The notes beneath the pieces are model-generated. The model ran no database searches. It had not been told where the DNA came from and saw nothing but the letters and a program-made list of their open reading frames with translations. Source: Leishmania infantum JPCM5 (taxonomy: Eukaryota; Euglenozoa; Kinetoplastea; Trypanosomatida; Trypanosomatidae). Taken from it: a stretch of DNA of 64,000 nt. The stretch is from NCBI RefSeq assembly GCF_000002875.2, contig NC_009411.2, positions 186,001 to 250,000 on the forward strand, written 5' to 3'. Of the stretch, positions 27,683 through 39,111 are shown piece by piece. How positions within the stretch are numbered: position 1 is the stretch's first letter; each line of letters begins with the position of its first letter. The position numbers and the translations under genes were made by a program.

Positions 27683-30600
27683 GGTGCTCGATGCGCAGCA
27701 AGGCGTGCAATGTGGACTGTGTTGGGCCACGAGCGAGACAGGTTCACGAGAGGAGGAGAGGATGAGGCAGACGCAGCTGACAGCAGCCTTCGATGACTGC
27801 GCCCTCTCCTTGCTTTTGACGCGTCTCTCGCACATTGCGTTGCCCCGTTCTTGCGAAGATCACTCCTTCCTACCATGTTCGTTCACCACTTCCCGTGTGT
27901 TGCGGGATGATGTTTACGTTGCACGTCTCGTATCGGCCATGGTGGCCTGGTCTGCTGAAGGACGAACCTGTTTATGCGGACCACTCCGGTGTGCGTAACG
28001 TTCTGCAGGTGCCCCTTTCTTTCCCTGTGAATCCGTGTAGGCGCATGCGTGGAGGTGCCTTGGCTGTCTCCTGTCTTGCGTTCGTGCTTTTAGGCGTTGC
28101 TGTTTTGTTGGTTGTTCTCGATCCCCGCGCCGCGCTTCCTTGTCTACGAACGCCTTTTCCCACTCATTAATCTACGGCTTTCCGTCGGTGTCAGGGGACC
28201 GTTTCGACTGTCTCGGCGCTGTGTGTGTCTGTGTTCGTTAGTGCGTGTGCGCGTGCCGATACGTGTGGGCATGCGCCAAGGAGAGGAAGAGGGTGCACGG
28301 ATAGAACAGCGTCCGGGGGCGATGACGGGGAAAGGGCGGCGAGACACGAGTGTTGTAAACAAGAAAGGGCGACAAAAAGCGAAGGAAGAGCGCGTGCATG
28401 TATGTGGCAGCTGGCATGGGTTAACGGGGCAGCACGACGTCGAGAATGGCAGGCGGGCAAGAGGAGGGGGCGCAGTGCTTTGTGAGTGCGACTCTGCCTT
28501 ACTCGATGCGTGCGCGTCGATCGTTTCTCGTCGTGACCTTCTGTCGAGAGCTTCAGTTAGCGGGACGAAGCGGGCCGTGCTGTTCTGCATGTTATGTCAC
28601 GTGCGTGTGCGCGAACCCTCGTGAGGGATGGAGGCGCTTGCTCGTCGACACCTGTTTATGTTTGTCCAATGCAGAATGCCACAGTAGCACCATAGAGGCC
28701 TGTTGCACCGCTGCACGGCGTTTGAAGGGAGCGACTTCATGCGGACAGCGTTTTGTTGCTGTCTTCGGATTCCCCTCACCGTGACACTCTGCCTTGTCGC
28801 TCCTGGGCTATATGTGATCGCCGCGATGGGTACTGAGAAGCATGTTCTTTGCTTCCATCACAGCCCCATCAGGTGCACGCGCTCCGCTTCGTCTATCTTT
28901 ATCTTCGCTGCGAAGCTGGACGTTGCGCCGCGCTGAGCGAGAGGCAAGGGGTGAGGGCGCATAAATTGCTTCTCCGACGTTACCATGTATCTATGTGTGC
29001 AGGGCTGGTGTTTGGCGATAATGACGATCGTGGTTGCAACCGAGGAGAGATGGCTTGGGAAAACAGAAAAACAGTGGCTTTTTCTCCAAAACCTTCACCG
29101 ACCGCCGTACTCGTGGACGCACCCTGCCTGCACACACACATACACACGAAGTCATGCAGTCTCGCCACCCCCAACTAAGTTGAAAACGGAGCGGAAGTGC
29201 ACGAAAAGCGAAAAAGAGCATCTGCTTTTTCATGTCGATGAGGGAGTGGGTGATCATCTGAGGCGTTCGCACGAGCTCGGCCGGTTCTTCTGAGGAGGGT
29301 GTGCACGTGTCGATGCTCCGCCTCTCTCTCCCTTCCTATCTCGACAAGTATGTACTTCTTTTGTTTTACTTTCTGCAGTGTGCATCGATGTTTGCTTTTT
29401 TTTTTCGCCCTTTTAAAGACTCTGCGTGCTCGCACGTCGGTGCGTGTGTACTTCCCGTTTTGAACGTGTTCTTTCTTGGTCTTGTTGTTTGGCATCTTCT
29501 TTGCTTCTCATATATCTATAGTTCCGCGTCGCCGGTTGTCTACCGCCACCATCGCTCTTGTCCACACCGCACGCACACTGCGCGTGCGCGGCTGCGTAGT
29601 GTGCAGATGCCTTCTTCTATGGATGTAATCTTTCATGTCGTTTTTTTTTTTTGGTGGCATGCGGGCATATGGCAATTCGCTGCCGACGTTGTGGGAACTT
29701 TGTTTTCTTTCCGTGATTGATGCCCCCCCCAGCACCATTACTCACTCTCCCCACTCGGGTGTATGAAAACGCTCCTGTATTCCTGATGTATGATCCGTAG
29801 CACGCGCGAGTATCTGATGTACAGAGTCTTTGTATTCCTACACGGTCTACTTGTCTCGCTTTGACAACTTACCGAAAAAAAAAAGAAAGACAAAACAACT
29901 CACTTCACCTGAAGGGAAGTGCAGTGGGTTTTTTATACTCTGCCGCCACCACTGCTTGTACCCCCTCCCCCTCCCCCCAATCTCGCCACCCTTACACCTT
30001 TCTTGTAGAGAAGGCGAGTGATCTCGGGCCTTGCTGATGTAGCCATCCTGCAGAACAAGTGGGAACGAACCAGCGAGATCCGAAACCGAAGCCCTGGTGG
30101 CAAACAGCATTGCTCGCAGACAAGTAGCTGGCTTTGTAAGAATGTCGTGCACCGCTCTGCACGTCGCAGCATCACTCAGCGGCCATGCTAGTCTACCTCG
30201 GCAACCATATCGATATTGGTCGACACTTTTTGTCTCCTTCTATCGCCTTTTCCCTCTCTGCCTCTCACCCCTCTCCGTATGCTGCCTGGACACCCCCGCT
30301 GCCACGCGTTACTCGACACATGCACCCACAGAAATCCTGCTCCACAAGCTCAGAGAAGGACCACAGCGTACGCGCAAAAACGCAAGCGCTGCCGCACACC
30401 TCATCGCGTGTCCTGTAGTCTTCTCTTTGCCTCCCTTTCCGCTTTTACTCAGAGAAGTTGGGAGTGTCGCGGTCGGGCGCATCCGCGCACCCAGCAACAT
30501 CTTCAGCCGGGGACACTCAACATCTGCTCCCCCATCAATCGTTTCCTCTCACCAGGCCCAGGCGTTTCTCACCCGTTGTGGGGTGGTCCTCTTGCGCATC

Positions 30601-30822
30601 AGCCAGCAATACTGACTGGCTCTTTTCTGTTTTTTTTTTCGTTTTTGTACAGTGTGCTTCCCCGTTACATCAAGCCTCTTCTCTCGACCTCTCCCCCTCC
30701 CCCGAGACACCCACGCCATCATCCCCGACGCCATAGCCATCGGCACATCGGCACATCGGCACACCGGCACACACGTGCAGACGCTAGGGTTTTCCCTTCT
30801 GTCTTCTGTGCGCCTATCCATC
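27683..30822. other. 3.1 kb spacer
   Basis: Mixed GC/T-rich DNA, CA/GT-rich near 29125-29150, with T runs near 29395 and 29640 and C-rich stretches at 29724-29731 and 29959-29978. No credible coding frame on either strand. It should contain the 3' UTR of the giant calpain-like gene and the 5' UTR of the next gene. Confidence 0.7.
30617..30652 (+). promoter_or_regulatory. Probable trans-splice acceptor for RSP3
   Basis: Very strong T tract (30621-30647) followed by the first AG at 30651-30652, giving a 5' UTR of about 170 bases before the ATG at 30823. It also shows that an in-frame ATG at 30652, which overlaps the acceptor, is not the start. Confidence 0.65.
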
Positions 30823-31899
30823 ATGCAGCGACAGGTGGCCGACTCGGAGGTGACGGTAGCGGCCTACACCTTCCGGCAACCGCCGCAAGGCTTTCAGGAG
30901 CCCAAGTACCGTGACCCGTCCAGCAGTCGCAATGCAAGCCGATACATGCACAGCGGCTCGCAGCGGTATGGAAACATCATGTACGACCGTCGAGTCTATC
31001 GCGGCAACACGTACGCTAGCCCGATCATGTCGATCGCCGCGCGAGCTGAGATGGAGAAGCGCGAGATGATCGACACCCAGCGGCGCAAGCAAGCATCGCA
31101 GCGCGCCGCCTCCATCAAGCGTCGCAAGCAGTTGGAGGCGGCCCGGCGGCATATGGCAACCCCCGACCCGGGCGAAGGCCGGTACAATACACAAATCCAA
31201 ACCGACGAGTACTTGGAGGAGCTAACGGACAAGGTGGATCAGCAGGTGCAGGAGACACAGACGGACCCGCTCATGGACCGACCAGTGACTCCAAAGTACG
31301 TCCCGATCAAGTCCGGCCGCGATGCGGAGACGCAAATTCACGAGGGGGACTTGTTTCGCTTCGACGAGGCCGTGGAACCGATCCTTGAGGTGCTCGTGGG
31401 CAAGACGTTGGAACAGGCGATGCTCGAGGTGATGCAGGAGGAGGAACTGGAGCTGCTGCGTCAGCAGCAAATCGAGTTCGAGCAGCGCCGAAAGGAGGAG
31501 CTGCTGGAGACCCAGAAGCTCGAGGCGGAGGAGCGCCGCAAGTTTGAAGAAAAGGAGCGCCGCAAGAAGCAGGAGATGGAGCGCATTCAGCGTGAGAAAG
31601 AGACCCGTGAGAAGCTGCAGGCGAGGCAGTTTGCCAAGGTTTACATGAGCAACATGGAGAACCGTGTCTTTTCGCGACTGCAGGATGAAGGGTGGTTTGC
31701 AGACCGCGTGCTGAACGAGGTGGAGCTGGACTTCTTCCCGTGGCTGATGACCGAGGTCGACAGGGAGCTGGCCAAGAAGACAAAGGCCCGGGCGCTTGTC
31801 GACGAGCTCATTCGGGACGTAGTTCGACTTAACGCCTCCCAGCTGGAAAAGAGTCGTGCAGCTGCGGCGGCAGCGGGGGAGGGGCCTGTGATGGCTTAA
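30823..31899 (+). CDS. RSP3: Flagellar radial spoke protein 3
   Basis: This 358-residue protein has the radial spoke 3 domain throughout. Landmarks are the GNTYA motif with a Lys/Arg-rich helix near residues 60-110, the QTDxYLEEL and ETQTD motifs (~125-150), the FDxxVEPxLEVLVGKTLEQA core (~185-205), and a long charged helix (~210-270) before a conserved C-terminal region. RSP3 is the spoke-stalk protein of motile axonemes; it anchors spokes to doublet microtubules and carries an AKAP-type helix in other species. The frame stays open 57 codons upstream, but ATG 30823 follows the splice acceptor and gives the conserved start. It supports a motile 9+2 flagellum with spokes. Confidence 0.93.
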   Translation: MQRQVADSEVTVAAYTFRQPPQGFQEPKYRDPSSSRNASRYMHSGSQRYGNIMYDRRVYRGNTYASPIMSIAARAEMEKREMIDTQRRKQASQRAASIKRRKQLEAARRHMATPDPGEGRYNTQIQTDEYLEELTDKVDQQVQETQTDPLMDRPVTPKYVPIKSGRDAETQIHEGDLFRFDEAVEPILEVLVGKTLEQAMLEVMQEEELELLRQQQIEFEQRRKEELLETQKLEAEERRKFEEKERRKKQEMERIQREKETREKLQARQFAKVYMSNMENRVFSRLQDEGWFADRVLNEVELDFFPWLMTEVDRELAKKTKARALVDELIRDVVRLNASQLEKSRAAAAAAGEGPVMA

Positions 31900-33205
31900 A
31901 AGGCTCTCGCCGATCTTTCTGCGCTTCTTTCCTCCCACACCGCACACGCGCACAGAGGGGTAGCCCTGGGGCCCTCATTGTCGCCTTTCTTTCGCAGTGC
32001 ACTACTCTATATGCGTGCCTCTTGCCCACCGGATCTGTGGGCGACGGCGCCCTGCTCCACCTGCGGTCGCTTCTGCTGCTGTTGCTACAATCGCCGCGAC
32101 TCGTGCCGTCTCTGTTCGTCTCCCTCGTCACGTCTTTCTTCTCGTAAACTGCACCTTTTTCTTTGCTTCTTGATCTACTTTTTCATGTTTATAGGATGTA
32201 CGAATTTTCCTGTGGGTGGTCTAGAGGGAGCTCGCTTGACTGCCGCACTCGTATGAGGCGCGCGCCTGGTCTCGGCGAGGACGTCATCTCTGGTGGACAG
32301 GTGTGGTGATCTTCCGCGCACGCACGCAAACGCGATCGAGAGGCGGAGGGTCTGACTGGCCGGCGCGATGCTTTCTTTTTTTTATCTCGCTCGTGAGCGA
32401 GGAAGTGTCTGTCTTGCATCTTGCTTATCGCGTTCGGCTCCATGGCCTCCTCTCTCTTCTCCCCGGGATGTACCACTTGCCGAAAACTCATTTCTCCTTT
32501 GTTAGACTTGCGATCATGTGTGCGCGGAAGAGGGATGAGCCCCACTGCCGCGGCGCCGCTTTCTCCCTCTGTTGTTGTTCTCGCCTCTTCCATGTTTTGT
32601 GCCGGCACACGCTCCTGTTACAGCGGCTCTTACTGCCCTCCTATTGTGTGCTGCTTTCCGTGCTTCTGTGTGCCTCTCCTCGTGTGCCGCCTGCAGCGTG
32701 CGCTCGCTCACGTCTGCGCTCAGACGTTTGTGACTGTGTCCTGCTGAGGTGAATCTGGTCGTTTCCAGAGCGTCTGTGGCGTGCGCCTCCCGCCTTTGTG
32801 TTCGCGAGAGGCCGAAAAACAACAAAAACAAACCAACAACAAACGGACGCGGATACGCAAGAAGCGGACAAACGGACACCGAATATTCGCAGCAAGTCAC
32901 GATCGATCCTCGAAGATGTATCTCTCTCTCGCTCCGTCCTTCCTTTCCCTGTCTCCTAACACGAAGCTTTCCGTGAGAGGCACGGTGTACTGGTGTGAGA
33001 GGGCTGCCGATGACGTTGCACCTTCAAGCATATCCACAGCGCTCGGCATCTCCAGCACCTTCCCTTTTCGAGTACTAGACCTCCGCGTGCGCCTGTGGCT
33101 TTACGTGTGTCAATGAAACTTTCACCGTGTCCTCTGGCGCACCGTTGATCTTACTCGTATCGATTCGTATCGTAGTTTCGCGCTTTTCGCACTTCTATTC
33201 TACAC
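31900..33205. other. 1.3 kb spacer
   Basis: T/C-rich DNA, including T tracts near 32150-32195 and 32370-32385. Short frames on both strands are low complexity and not credible. It holds the RSP3 3' UTR and the 5' UTR of the next gene. Confidence 0.7.
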
Positions 33206-34990
33206 ATGCAGTCTTCAACCGTCACAGCCGCGTTGCAGGATGCGCTGGAGAAGGGCGACATTGTCGAGCTGGAGCAGGCCATCACGGCCGCCGAGGACGC
33301 AATCCACGTGTCTGCCTATTCTCGTAAGACGCCCTCCTCTCCTCTGGGCCGTCTGATCGCCCGGGCCAAGAACATGTATCTCGTTCACATGAATGCATGC
33401 AAGGTCTATGTGGAGCCACTGCGGGAGGCGTGTAAGAGGCTGAGTGAGCGTGGCATCTTTGAAGCCCTCGTCAAGGCCCGTGGCGCACCGGATGAGGTGC
33501 AGCTGTGCATGTACACCGACCTGTGCAACGCCGAGTCGCTGCGGCGCGAAATCATCGAGGCGCAGAGATTAGCCGTGCAGCTGCTGGACTCGACGAGCGC
33601 ACAGGAGGTGGACGATTTTCTCACCGAGTGCTCGCCCTTCCTCGAGGATCGCACTATCTTGGCCCTTGTTCAGAGGCGCGAGGACCTCATACGCGAGACG
33701 CGACGGCACACGCTTGGGAGAACGACTACAACACCGCTGCGTGCTGGTGCCACTAAATTCGTGCTGAATCCCTCCGGGCATGAGCGGAACCACCGCGACC
33801 CGCCCGAGTGTCCCCGTCGCTTTGGGTTGGAGGACGATTGCGTGTCGCCCGGCACTGGACGCCATACGCGGTCGGCGTACTGCAGCAGCAACGGTGACGG
33901 CCCCACCAGCTACGGCGGACGCGCCGTTTGTAGTGAACCCTCAGAGGAAGTCGCCAGCACCTCGAGCAGCGCTCGCGCAGCGTACCCGGCGCTGTGCGAT
34001 GCGCTGGAGAAGGCTCGAGATAGTGGTCTGGAGCGCGCCATCATGGAAGGGGCATCGCCGTGGATGCAGACAGTGCGTGCTCTGCGGCAGCAGGCCTACG
34101 AGACGGTGGTTTACCACGAGCACAATACCCGTCGGCAGCTGGAAGACGCTGAGGAGGAGGGGCGGGCAGAGCTGTACCGAAGCGAGATGCTCTCCCGCGT
34201 GCGGCGCTGGACGGCGGCAGCTGAGGTTTTTTTTGCCCACCATGGCGAGGAAAAAGCTGCACCTAAAGGTGGCGGCGAGGCCGGCTCAACGCCGCGGAGG
34301 CCGGTGCCACCACTTGCAACAGCCTTCCCCGCGCCGTCGCTGGCGTGCCTGTCGTCCCCGCCCGCCTCCAGGTCGCAAGCGGCGACAGTGGCGGCAGCCG
34401 ACACAGCAAACCAACCGCTGACGCGAGTGCACGCGACAAACTCGCTTTCAGCATACGCTTTTCACTCCGGGGCGCGGACGCTTACCCCGACGCGTTACTC
34501 TCGCGCTGGCGCCGAGGCGACGGTGGAGGGGGCCGTCTTTGGCAGCGGCGTCCGTCACCGCGTTGCAGAGGAGTTGCACACGCCGCGTCTGTCCCGCGAT
34601 ACGCCGAACATCTCACCCATCAAGGATATGAGCACGACGAGCGGTGTGGCGTCTTGGTCCGAGCAGGATCCGCTGTATCACCGTGACAAGGCGAAGGCCG
34701 AGTGGAGCGACGCGCCAGAACGCGGAACGCCTCGCGGAAAGGTCTCGGAAGGCAGCGCCAGCGCGGTAGCGGCCATACTCGCCGGGTCGTCGACCGCAAC
34801 CGCCATGTTACCGTCGCTAGAGCTGCGTCGCATCCAGGCACGACTTCGAGCCGTGCTTCAAGAGGAGGACATTCACCGCCGTGACATCGAAGGCACCGAA
34901 GACTTCGACCGCAGCGTGTTCCTGTTCCCGGTATCTGCTCGCATTGCCCTGCTTCGACGCACAGAGGCTCAACGAGTGCGCGCATTTTGA
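33206..34990 (+). CDS. Conserved-looking protein of unknown function
   Basis: I do not recognise this 594-residue protein. Residues 1-170 are mostly helical and charged with heptad-like leucines (ALEKGDIVELEQAI, LREACKRL), suggesting a helical bundle or short coiled coil. Residues ~175-260 are polar and His/Gly/Ser/Pro rich. A second helical block (~265-350) contains ALCDALEKARDSGLERAI, which echoes the N-terminal LQDALEKGDIVELEQAI and may be a diverged internal repeat. The remainder (~350-530) is Ala/Ser/Thr/Pro rich and probably disordered, ending in a short helical C-terminus rich in Arg and Glu. No signal peptide or membrane segment. The start ATG follows a pyrimidine-rich stretch and is the first in frame. 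Confidence 0.85.
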   Translation: MQSSTVTAALQDALEKGDIVELEQAITAAEDAIHVSAYSRKTPSSPLGRLIARAKNMYLVHMNACKVYVEPLREACKRLSERGIFEALVKARGAPDEVQLCMYTDLCNAESLRREIIEAQRLAVQLLDSTSAQEVDDFLTECSPFLEDRTILALVQRREDLIRETRRHTLGRTTTTPLRAGATKFVLNPSGHERNHRDPPECPRRFGLEDDCVSPGTGRHTRSAYCSSNGDGPTSYGGRAVCSEPSEEVASTSSSARAAYPALCDALEKARDSGLERAIMEGASPWMQTVRALRQQAYETVVYHEHNTRRQLEDAEEEGRAELYRSEMLSRVRRWTAAAEVFFAHHGEEKAAPKGGGEAGSTPRRPVPPLATAFPAPSLACLSSPPASRSQAATVAAADTANQPLTRVHATNSLSAYAFHSGARTLTPTRYSRAGAEATVEGAVFGSGVRHRVAEELHTPRLSRDTPNISPIKDMSTTSGVASWSEQDPLYHRDKAKAEWSDAPERGTPRGKVSEGSASAVAAILAGSSTATAMLPSLELRRIQARLRAVLQEEDIHRRDIEGTEDFDRSVFLFPVSARIALLRRTEAQRVRAF

Positions 34991-35846
34991 GCCCCACCCC
35001 TGCCCCTCTCCTGCGTGAAGACGCACGGGGCCATATGCGTGTGAGTATGTGTAGGATTCCGAGCGCACGATGCTGCGCAGCTTTTCGAGTGTTTCATCAA
35101 ACGCATCCCGTTCACGTCTCGTCGGGCTCGTGAATAGCACCAACCACACCAAACGAGGCGTAAGGAAAACAGCCAAAGCAGATTCCGCGTTGCGCTGCTA
35201 CTGGCTGCCCGCCGGTCTCTTTTCCTCCACGCAGCCGCGCGTCTCTGCTCATGTGTATGTGCAGCATGTGCAAAACAGCACAGCATGAACATGTACAGGC
35301 CACTTCGAGCGGCAGACATGCGACTGTGAGGGACCAAACAAGTTCGGCTTTTGCTTTTTGTTGGTGCATTGTGATGTCGCCCTGAGGACGGCAGCCGGAG
35401 AAGGCGAGCTGGTTCGCGACGGAGAGAGAACCAGTGCCTGTGCGAGGCCTCGACCGGCCTCGTAGCGTCCTCTCGCATTCGTTGCTCGCCCAGCACACCA
35501 TCCTTCACCCCCTCCTCCACTGCTTTACGTCCTCCTGCCTCCCGTGCGCTTGGCATGCCCGCGTGTTTTGCTCTTGACTCCCACGCTCACATGCGCTGCC
35601 CCACGCCACATGACACGCGCCTTCATGTACGCATGTGCCGTTCCGTTTGCTTCGATCCTACCGACTCACACACACGTACGCGCACACGACAAGTTCTGTG
35701 CCGGCGAGGAAACACTGCCACCACTCTTCCCTCAGCACGGCGCTGTCTCTCCCTCTCTCTGCGCAGGAGCTCCAGCAGCCCATCACTCCGTTCCCACATA
35801 CGTGCTGCACACATTTTCCATCCTTCTTTGGAGAGGTCATGAAAAG
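34991..35846. other. 0.86 kb spacer
   Basis: Holds the 3' UTR of the unknown gene and the 5' UTR of the amastin-like gene. A frame continuous with the amastin-like gene is open from 35544 but is Cys/His-rich low complexity and is cut by the probable splice acceptor at 35765-35766. No other gene is seen. Confidence 0.7.
35741..35766 (+). promoter_or_regulatory. Probable trans-splice acceptor for the amastin-like gene
   Basis: C/T tract ending in GCAG, AG at 35765-35766, about 80 bases before the ATG at 35847. Confidence 0.55.
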
Positions 35847-36476
35847 ATGCAGTGCTACACGATTACCCGCACATGTGTGCTGCTATGCGCGACTATCGCG
35901 CTGGCGCTCGCCGTGCTCGGCGTCTTCACCCCCTTTTTTGAGATGCCGGCCAGCATCGGGAGGACCGTCAAGCTCTTGAATGCCAGTGTACAAAGCCCCA
36001 CCTTCAACATCGAGACGGATAAAGTGACGCTGGAGCGTTTCGGCCTGCTGGTTAGTGGGCCGCCCGCCAACAGCAAAATGACGCTGTGGAAGCTCACGTA
36101 TGGCTCATCGGGGGCCAACGCTTCCATCAACTTGCGTGACGACTACTTCACCTGCTTCCAGGGCAACATGCTCATTCAGGCTGCGGAGGGGATCGCTGTT
36201 GTTACGTGTGTCCTGGGTGCGGCGAACTTCATCATGTCGATGTTTCTCTTCTTGTTTTCTGCCGTCGTCAAGCTCCCCCTGGTCATATACTTTTTCTTTG
36301 CGGCGGCCGCCGCGGCGGTCACGGTTGGTCTCACCCTCAATCTCTACCTCCACGGTTGGTGCACGACCCCGGCTCTCAAGACGCAGGAGTGGAACTTGTG
36401 GTATGGCTTTGCCTTCTTCGTCATCTCGTGCGGCGCCTCCCTCATTGCTAGCGTCTTGACGGTCTTCTCTGATTGA
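35847..36476 (+). CDS. Amastin-like four-helix membrane protein
   Basis: A 209-residue protein with four hydrophobic segments at about 8-28, 112-135, 141-168 and 183-206. A ~80-residue extracytoplasmic loop separates helices 1 and 2, the layout of amastins and related four-helix surface proteins. The loop has MTLWKLTYG (78-86), a weak match to the amastin core C-x-[TS]-[LVF]-W-G with Cys and Gly missing, so this is a divergent relative at best. Two N-x-S motifs (45 and 91) lie in the loop. It stands alone rather than in an amastin array. The ATG at 35847 is chosen because it follows the acceptor; ATG 35839 is out of frame. Function unknown; surface or endomembrane location is inferred. Confidence 0.82.
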   Translation: MQCYTITRTCVLLCATIALALAVLGVFTPFFEMPASIGRTVKLLNASVQSPTFNIETDKVTLERFGLLVSGPPANSKMTLWKLTYGSSGANASINLRDDYFTCFQGNMLIQAAEGIAVVTCVLGAANFIMSMFLFLFSAVVKLPLVIYFFFAAAAAAVTVGLTLNLYLHGWCTTPALKTQEWNLWYGFAFFVISCGASLIASVLTVFSD

Positions 36477-38028
36477 GCAGTCGATCGACACGAACGCTCT
36501 TTCTGTGCCCCTCCGCCTGCGCGGGTATATGTGCGCGAGTTCATGTCCCTCTGTGTGTATATGCAAGCCGATTCTCTTCTCGCAGTGGCAGTTTCGTCGG
36601 CTCTCCCCGTCTTGGTCGTGATCCCTCGCCCGTTTTTTCCCACCATCCTCGTTTGCTTCCAATCTCATCCGTTCATTCTTTGGTTTTGCGCCCTCCTTCG
36701 ATGTGAGAGGGCCCGGCTGCGCACACGCACACCGGCAGCGAAGCGGGAGGATGCTGCTCGACATGTGCCTCTGTGTGCGTGTGCTTCGATATCTGTAGGC
36801 TGTGCCTGCCTGCCTGCCTGGGTCGGCTGTGACGACTTCCCAGTTTATTTCATGTATAATTTTGTATTCTAGAGTATCATCGCTGTCGCATTGTGGTTGA
36901 GTCCGGCAACGATCGCCAGTTTATTCATCTGTTCTTTTTTCTTCTTCTGCCTCCGTGAATGGGCACCTCTCCTACTCTCACATGCCGTGTGGCCGACCAG
37001 AGGAACCACCTCTATCCCTGCTTCTCTCTCTCCGCCGTGATGTAGCAGCAGCTTAAGACTAAGGTCGGATCTCCAGTGACTTGTGACTCCGTGTCACTTC
37101 GGCTACTATGCATACCTGTTCAAGTTCACGTACATGCACTGCATGACGTACTTTTATGTTTTGGAGTGTATGTGCATAAGTGTGCCTATGTGTATGTTTG
37201 AATGTGTGTATGCGTGTGTGCATGTGCGCGCGCGCATCCCGTCGCGTTGGTTTGTGCCCAGAATCCATGTTTCGAATAAATTGTGGCACTGCCAGTGTCT
37301 CGCTCGTCTCTCTGCGCATCCTACATTGCACACCACTCATGCCTCCACTTCTCTTCTGTGGCTTGACAAGTCCGGGTGGTGTTGCGGTGAGCGTCGGCTG
37401 CAACTGGGTATGCATGCGTGTGCGGGGCCCATTTTCTGTGCATCCGTTCTCTTTGCTCGCTTTCCTTCCCTCTGCGTCGGCCCTCCAGTCTCCCAGGGCA
37501 ACCGACATGCGAGTAACGCGCAAGAAGGCCATGCAAAATGGAGCAGTGCTCTGGCGCCGCTTGTATGTTGTGCTCTCGCGTCCCTGATCCCTCATTTCTT
37601 CTCGCTCTTTCTTGTCCTTTGGGCTAGTGCTCCCACCCTCCTTCTTGCTACCTCCGCGACCACCACTGCGCATCGGCGACCACCTCGGTCAAACACACAG
37701 AGCCTAGAGAGCATTGCGGGCAACCCAGCGAAAAAAAAAGAGGAGGGGGCCTGGGGTTTTGTTGTCCACTCAGCGGACCAGCTCACGCACATAAAGGCGT
37801 GTTTTGTTTCCACAGACACGCCCACTCCTCATCACAAGCGCACACGCGAATACCGAGGCGTTACATCTCTGGACGCCTTCGACAGTTCTGCCACTGCGCT
37901 GTGACACTTGACACACGCGAAGGGAACTTTAGAGATACGCTGGTGGTTGTCTATGATCTCTGCCTTCCTGCACCGCTGCAAAACCCTCTTTCTCTCCCTC
38001 TGTCTCTCTAAAGTATCGGCGCGCCGCC
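36477..38028. other. 1.55 kb spacer
   Basis: GT-rich patches (37150-37225), pyrimidine tracts, and two possible acceptors for the next gene: AG 37814-37815 after GTTTTGTTTCCAC, and AG 38012-38013 at the end of a C/T tract (37985-38010). No gene is seen. Confidence 0.7.
37985..38013 (+). promoter_or_regulatory. Candidate trans-splice acceptor for RFC subunit
   Basis: Clean C/T tract followed by AG at 38012-38013, only 15 bases before the ATG at 38029. An upstream acceptor (37814-37815) is an alternative and would give a more usual 5' UTR of about 210 bases. Confidence 0.4.
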
Positions 38029-39111
38029 ATGTCCACCGTCAACACGCCGTGGGTGGAGAAGTACCGTCCGCAGACGGTGGCGGACATCGTCGGTAACACG
38101 GAGGCCATATCGCGTTTGCAAGTGATCGCGAAGGAGGGCAACTTGCCCAACCTGCTTCTCTGTGGACCTCCCGGCACCGGTAAGACGACGAGTATGCTCT
38201 GTCTCGCGCGCGACTTATTGCTTCAGAGCACCGACACCGGAAGCGCAGGGGCGTCGCCGGGTGGAGCCACGAAGGATATCCTCAAGGACGCGGTACTCGA
38301 GCTGAACGCCAGCGACGACCGCGGATTGGACGTGGTACGTGAGAAGATCAAGCTCTTTGCCCAGACAAAGAAGACGCTGCCCAGGAAGTTCTTCTCTACA
38401 GGCGAGGGTGTCGCCAAGGACGACCACGTGGTGCACCTTCACAAAATTGTGCTGCTGGATGAGGCGGATAGCATGACCCCCGCAGCGCAGCAGGCGTTGC
38501 GTCGCACCATGGAACTGCACAGCAGCACTACGCGGTTTGCCTTTGCGTGCAACAATAGCAGCAGGATCATCGAGCCCATCCAGTCCCGCTGCGCTGTCGT
38601 CCGATTCAAGAAGCTCAGCGATGCGGATATCTTGAAGCGGCTGGTGTACGTCATCCAGCAAGAGAACGTTTCCTACACCGATGACGGACTAGAGGCGCTC
38701 CTTTACCTCGCCGAGGGCGACCTGCGGCAGGCACTGAATGCCCTCCAGGCCACACACACCGGCTACGGACTCGTGAACGCTGACAATGTCTTCAAGGTGT
38801 GCGATCAGCCGCATCCGCTGCTCGTCGAGAACGTCATCACGGCGTGCGTCACGAAACGCAACATTGAGGAGGCGCACAGGGAGATGAATCGCCTGCTTAA
38901 CCGCGGCTACGCCCCTGTCGACGTGATCGCGACTTTTTTCAAGGTCGTTCAGACAAACGCGCGCCTCTTTCGCAGTGAGTTGCAGCAGCTGGAAGTGCTA
39001 AAAATAGTGGGCGAAACAACGATGCGAATCGCGGAGGGTGTGGGCACCCCACTGCAGCTGGCCGCGATGCTCGCACGCATGATTGCCGCCGTGGAGAACA
39101 CTCCGTCATAG
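38029..39111 (+). CDS. Replication factor C small subunit (human RFC2 / yeast Rfc4 type)
   Basis: A 360-residue AAA+ clamp-loader subunit. It shows the WVEKYRP start (8-14), Walker A GPPGTGKT (46-53), the LNASDDRG motif, Walker B LLDEAD (~141-146), the arginine-finger SRC motif within [13 protein letters not shown], sensor-2 GDLRQALN, and a C-terminal collar domain. VFKVCDxPHPLLV points specifically to the RFC2 (human)/Rfc4 (yeast) branch. RFC loads PCNA onto primed DNA during replication and repair. Relative to what I know of the family there are two short insertions: a Gly/Ala-rich one before the LNASDDRG region (~65-80) and one between the ...KKTLP segment and Walker B (~115-135). The start is the first in-frame ATG after pyrimidine tracts. 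Confidence 0.95.
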   Translation: MSTVNTPWVEKYRPQTVADIVGNTEAISRLQVIAKEGNLPNLLLCGPPGTGKTTSMLCLARDLLLQSTDTGSAGASPGGATKDILKDAVLELNASDDRGLDVVREKIKLFAQTKKTLPRKFFSTGEGVAKDDHVVHLHKIVLLDEADSMTPAAQQALRRTMELHSSTTRFAFACNNSSRIIEPIQSRCAVVRFKKLSDADILKRLVYVIQQENVSYTDDGLEALLYLAEGDLRQALNALQATHTGYGLVNADNVFKVCDQPHPLLVENVITACVTKRNIEEAHREMNRLLNRGYAPVDVIATFFKVVQTNARLFRSELQQLEVLKIVGETTMRIAEGVGTPLQLAAMLARMIAAVENTPS

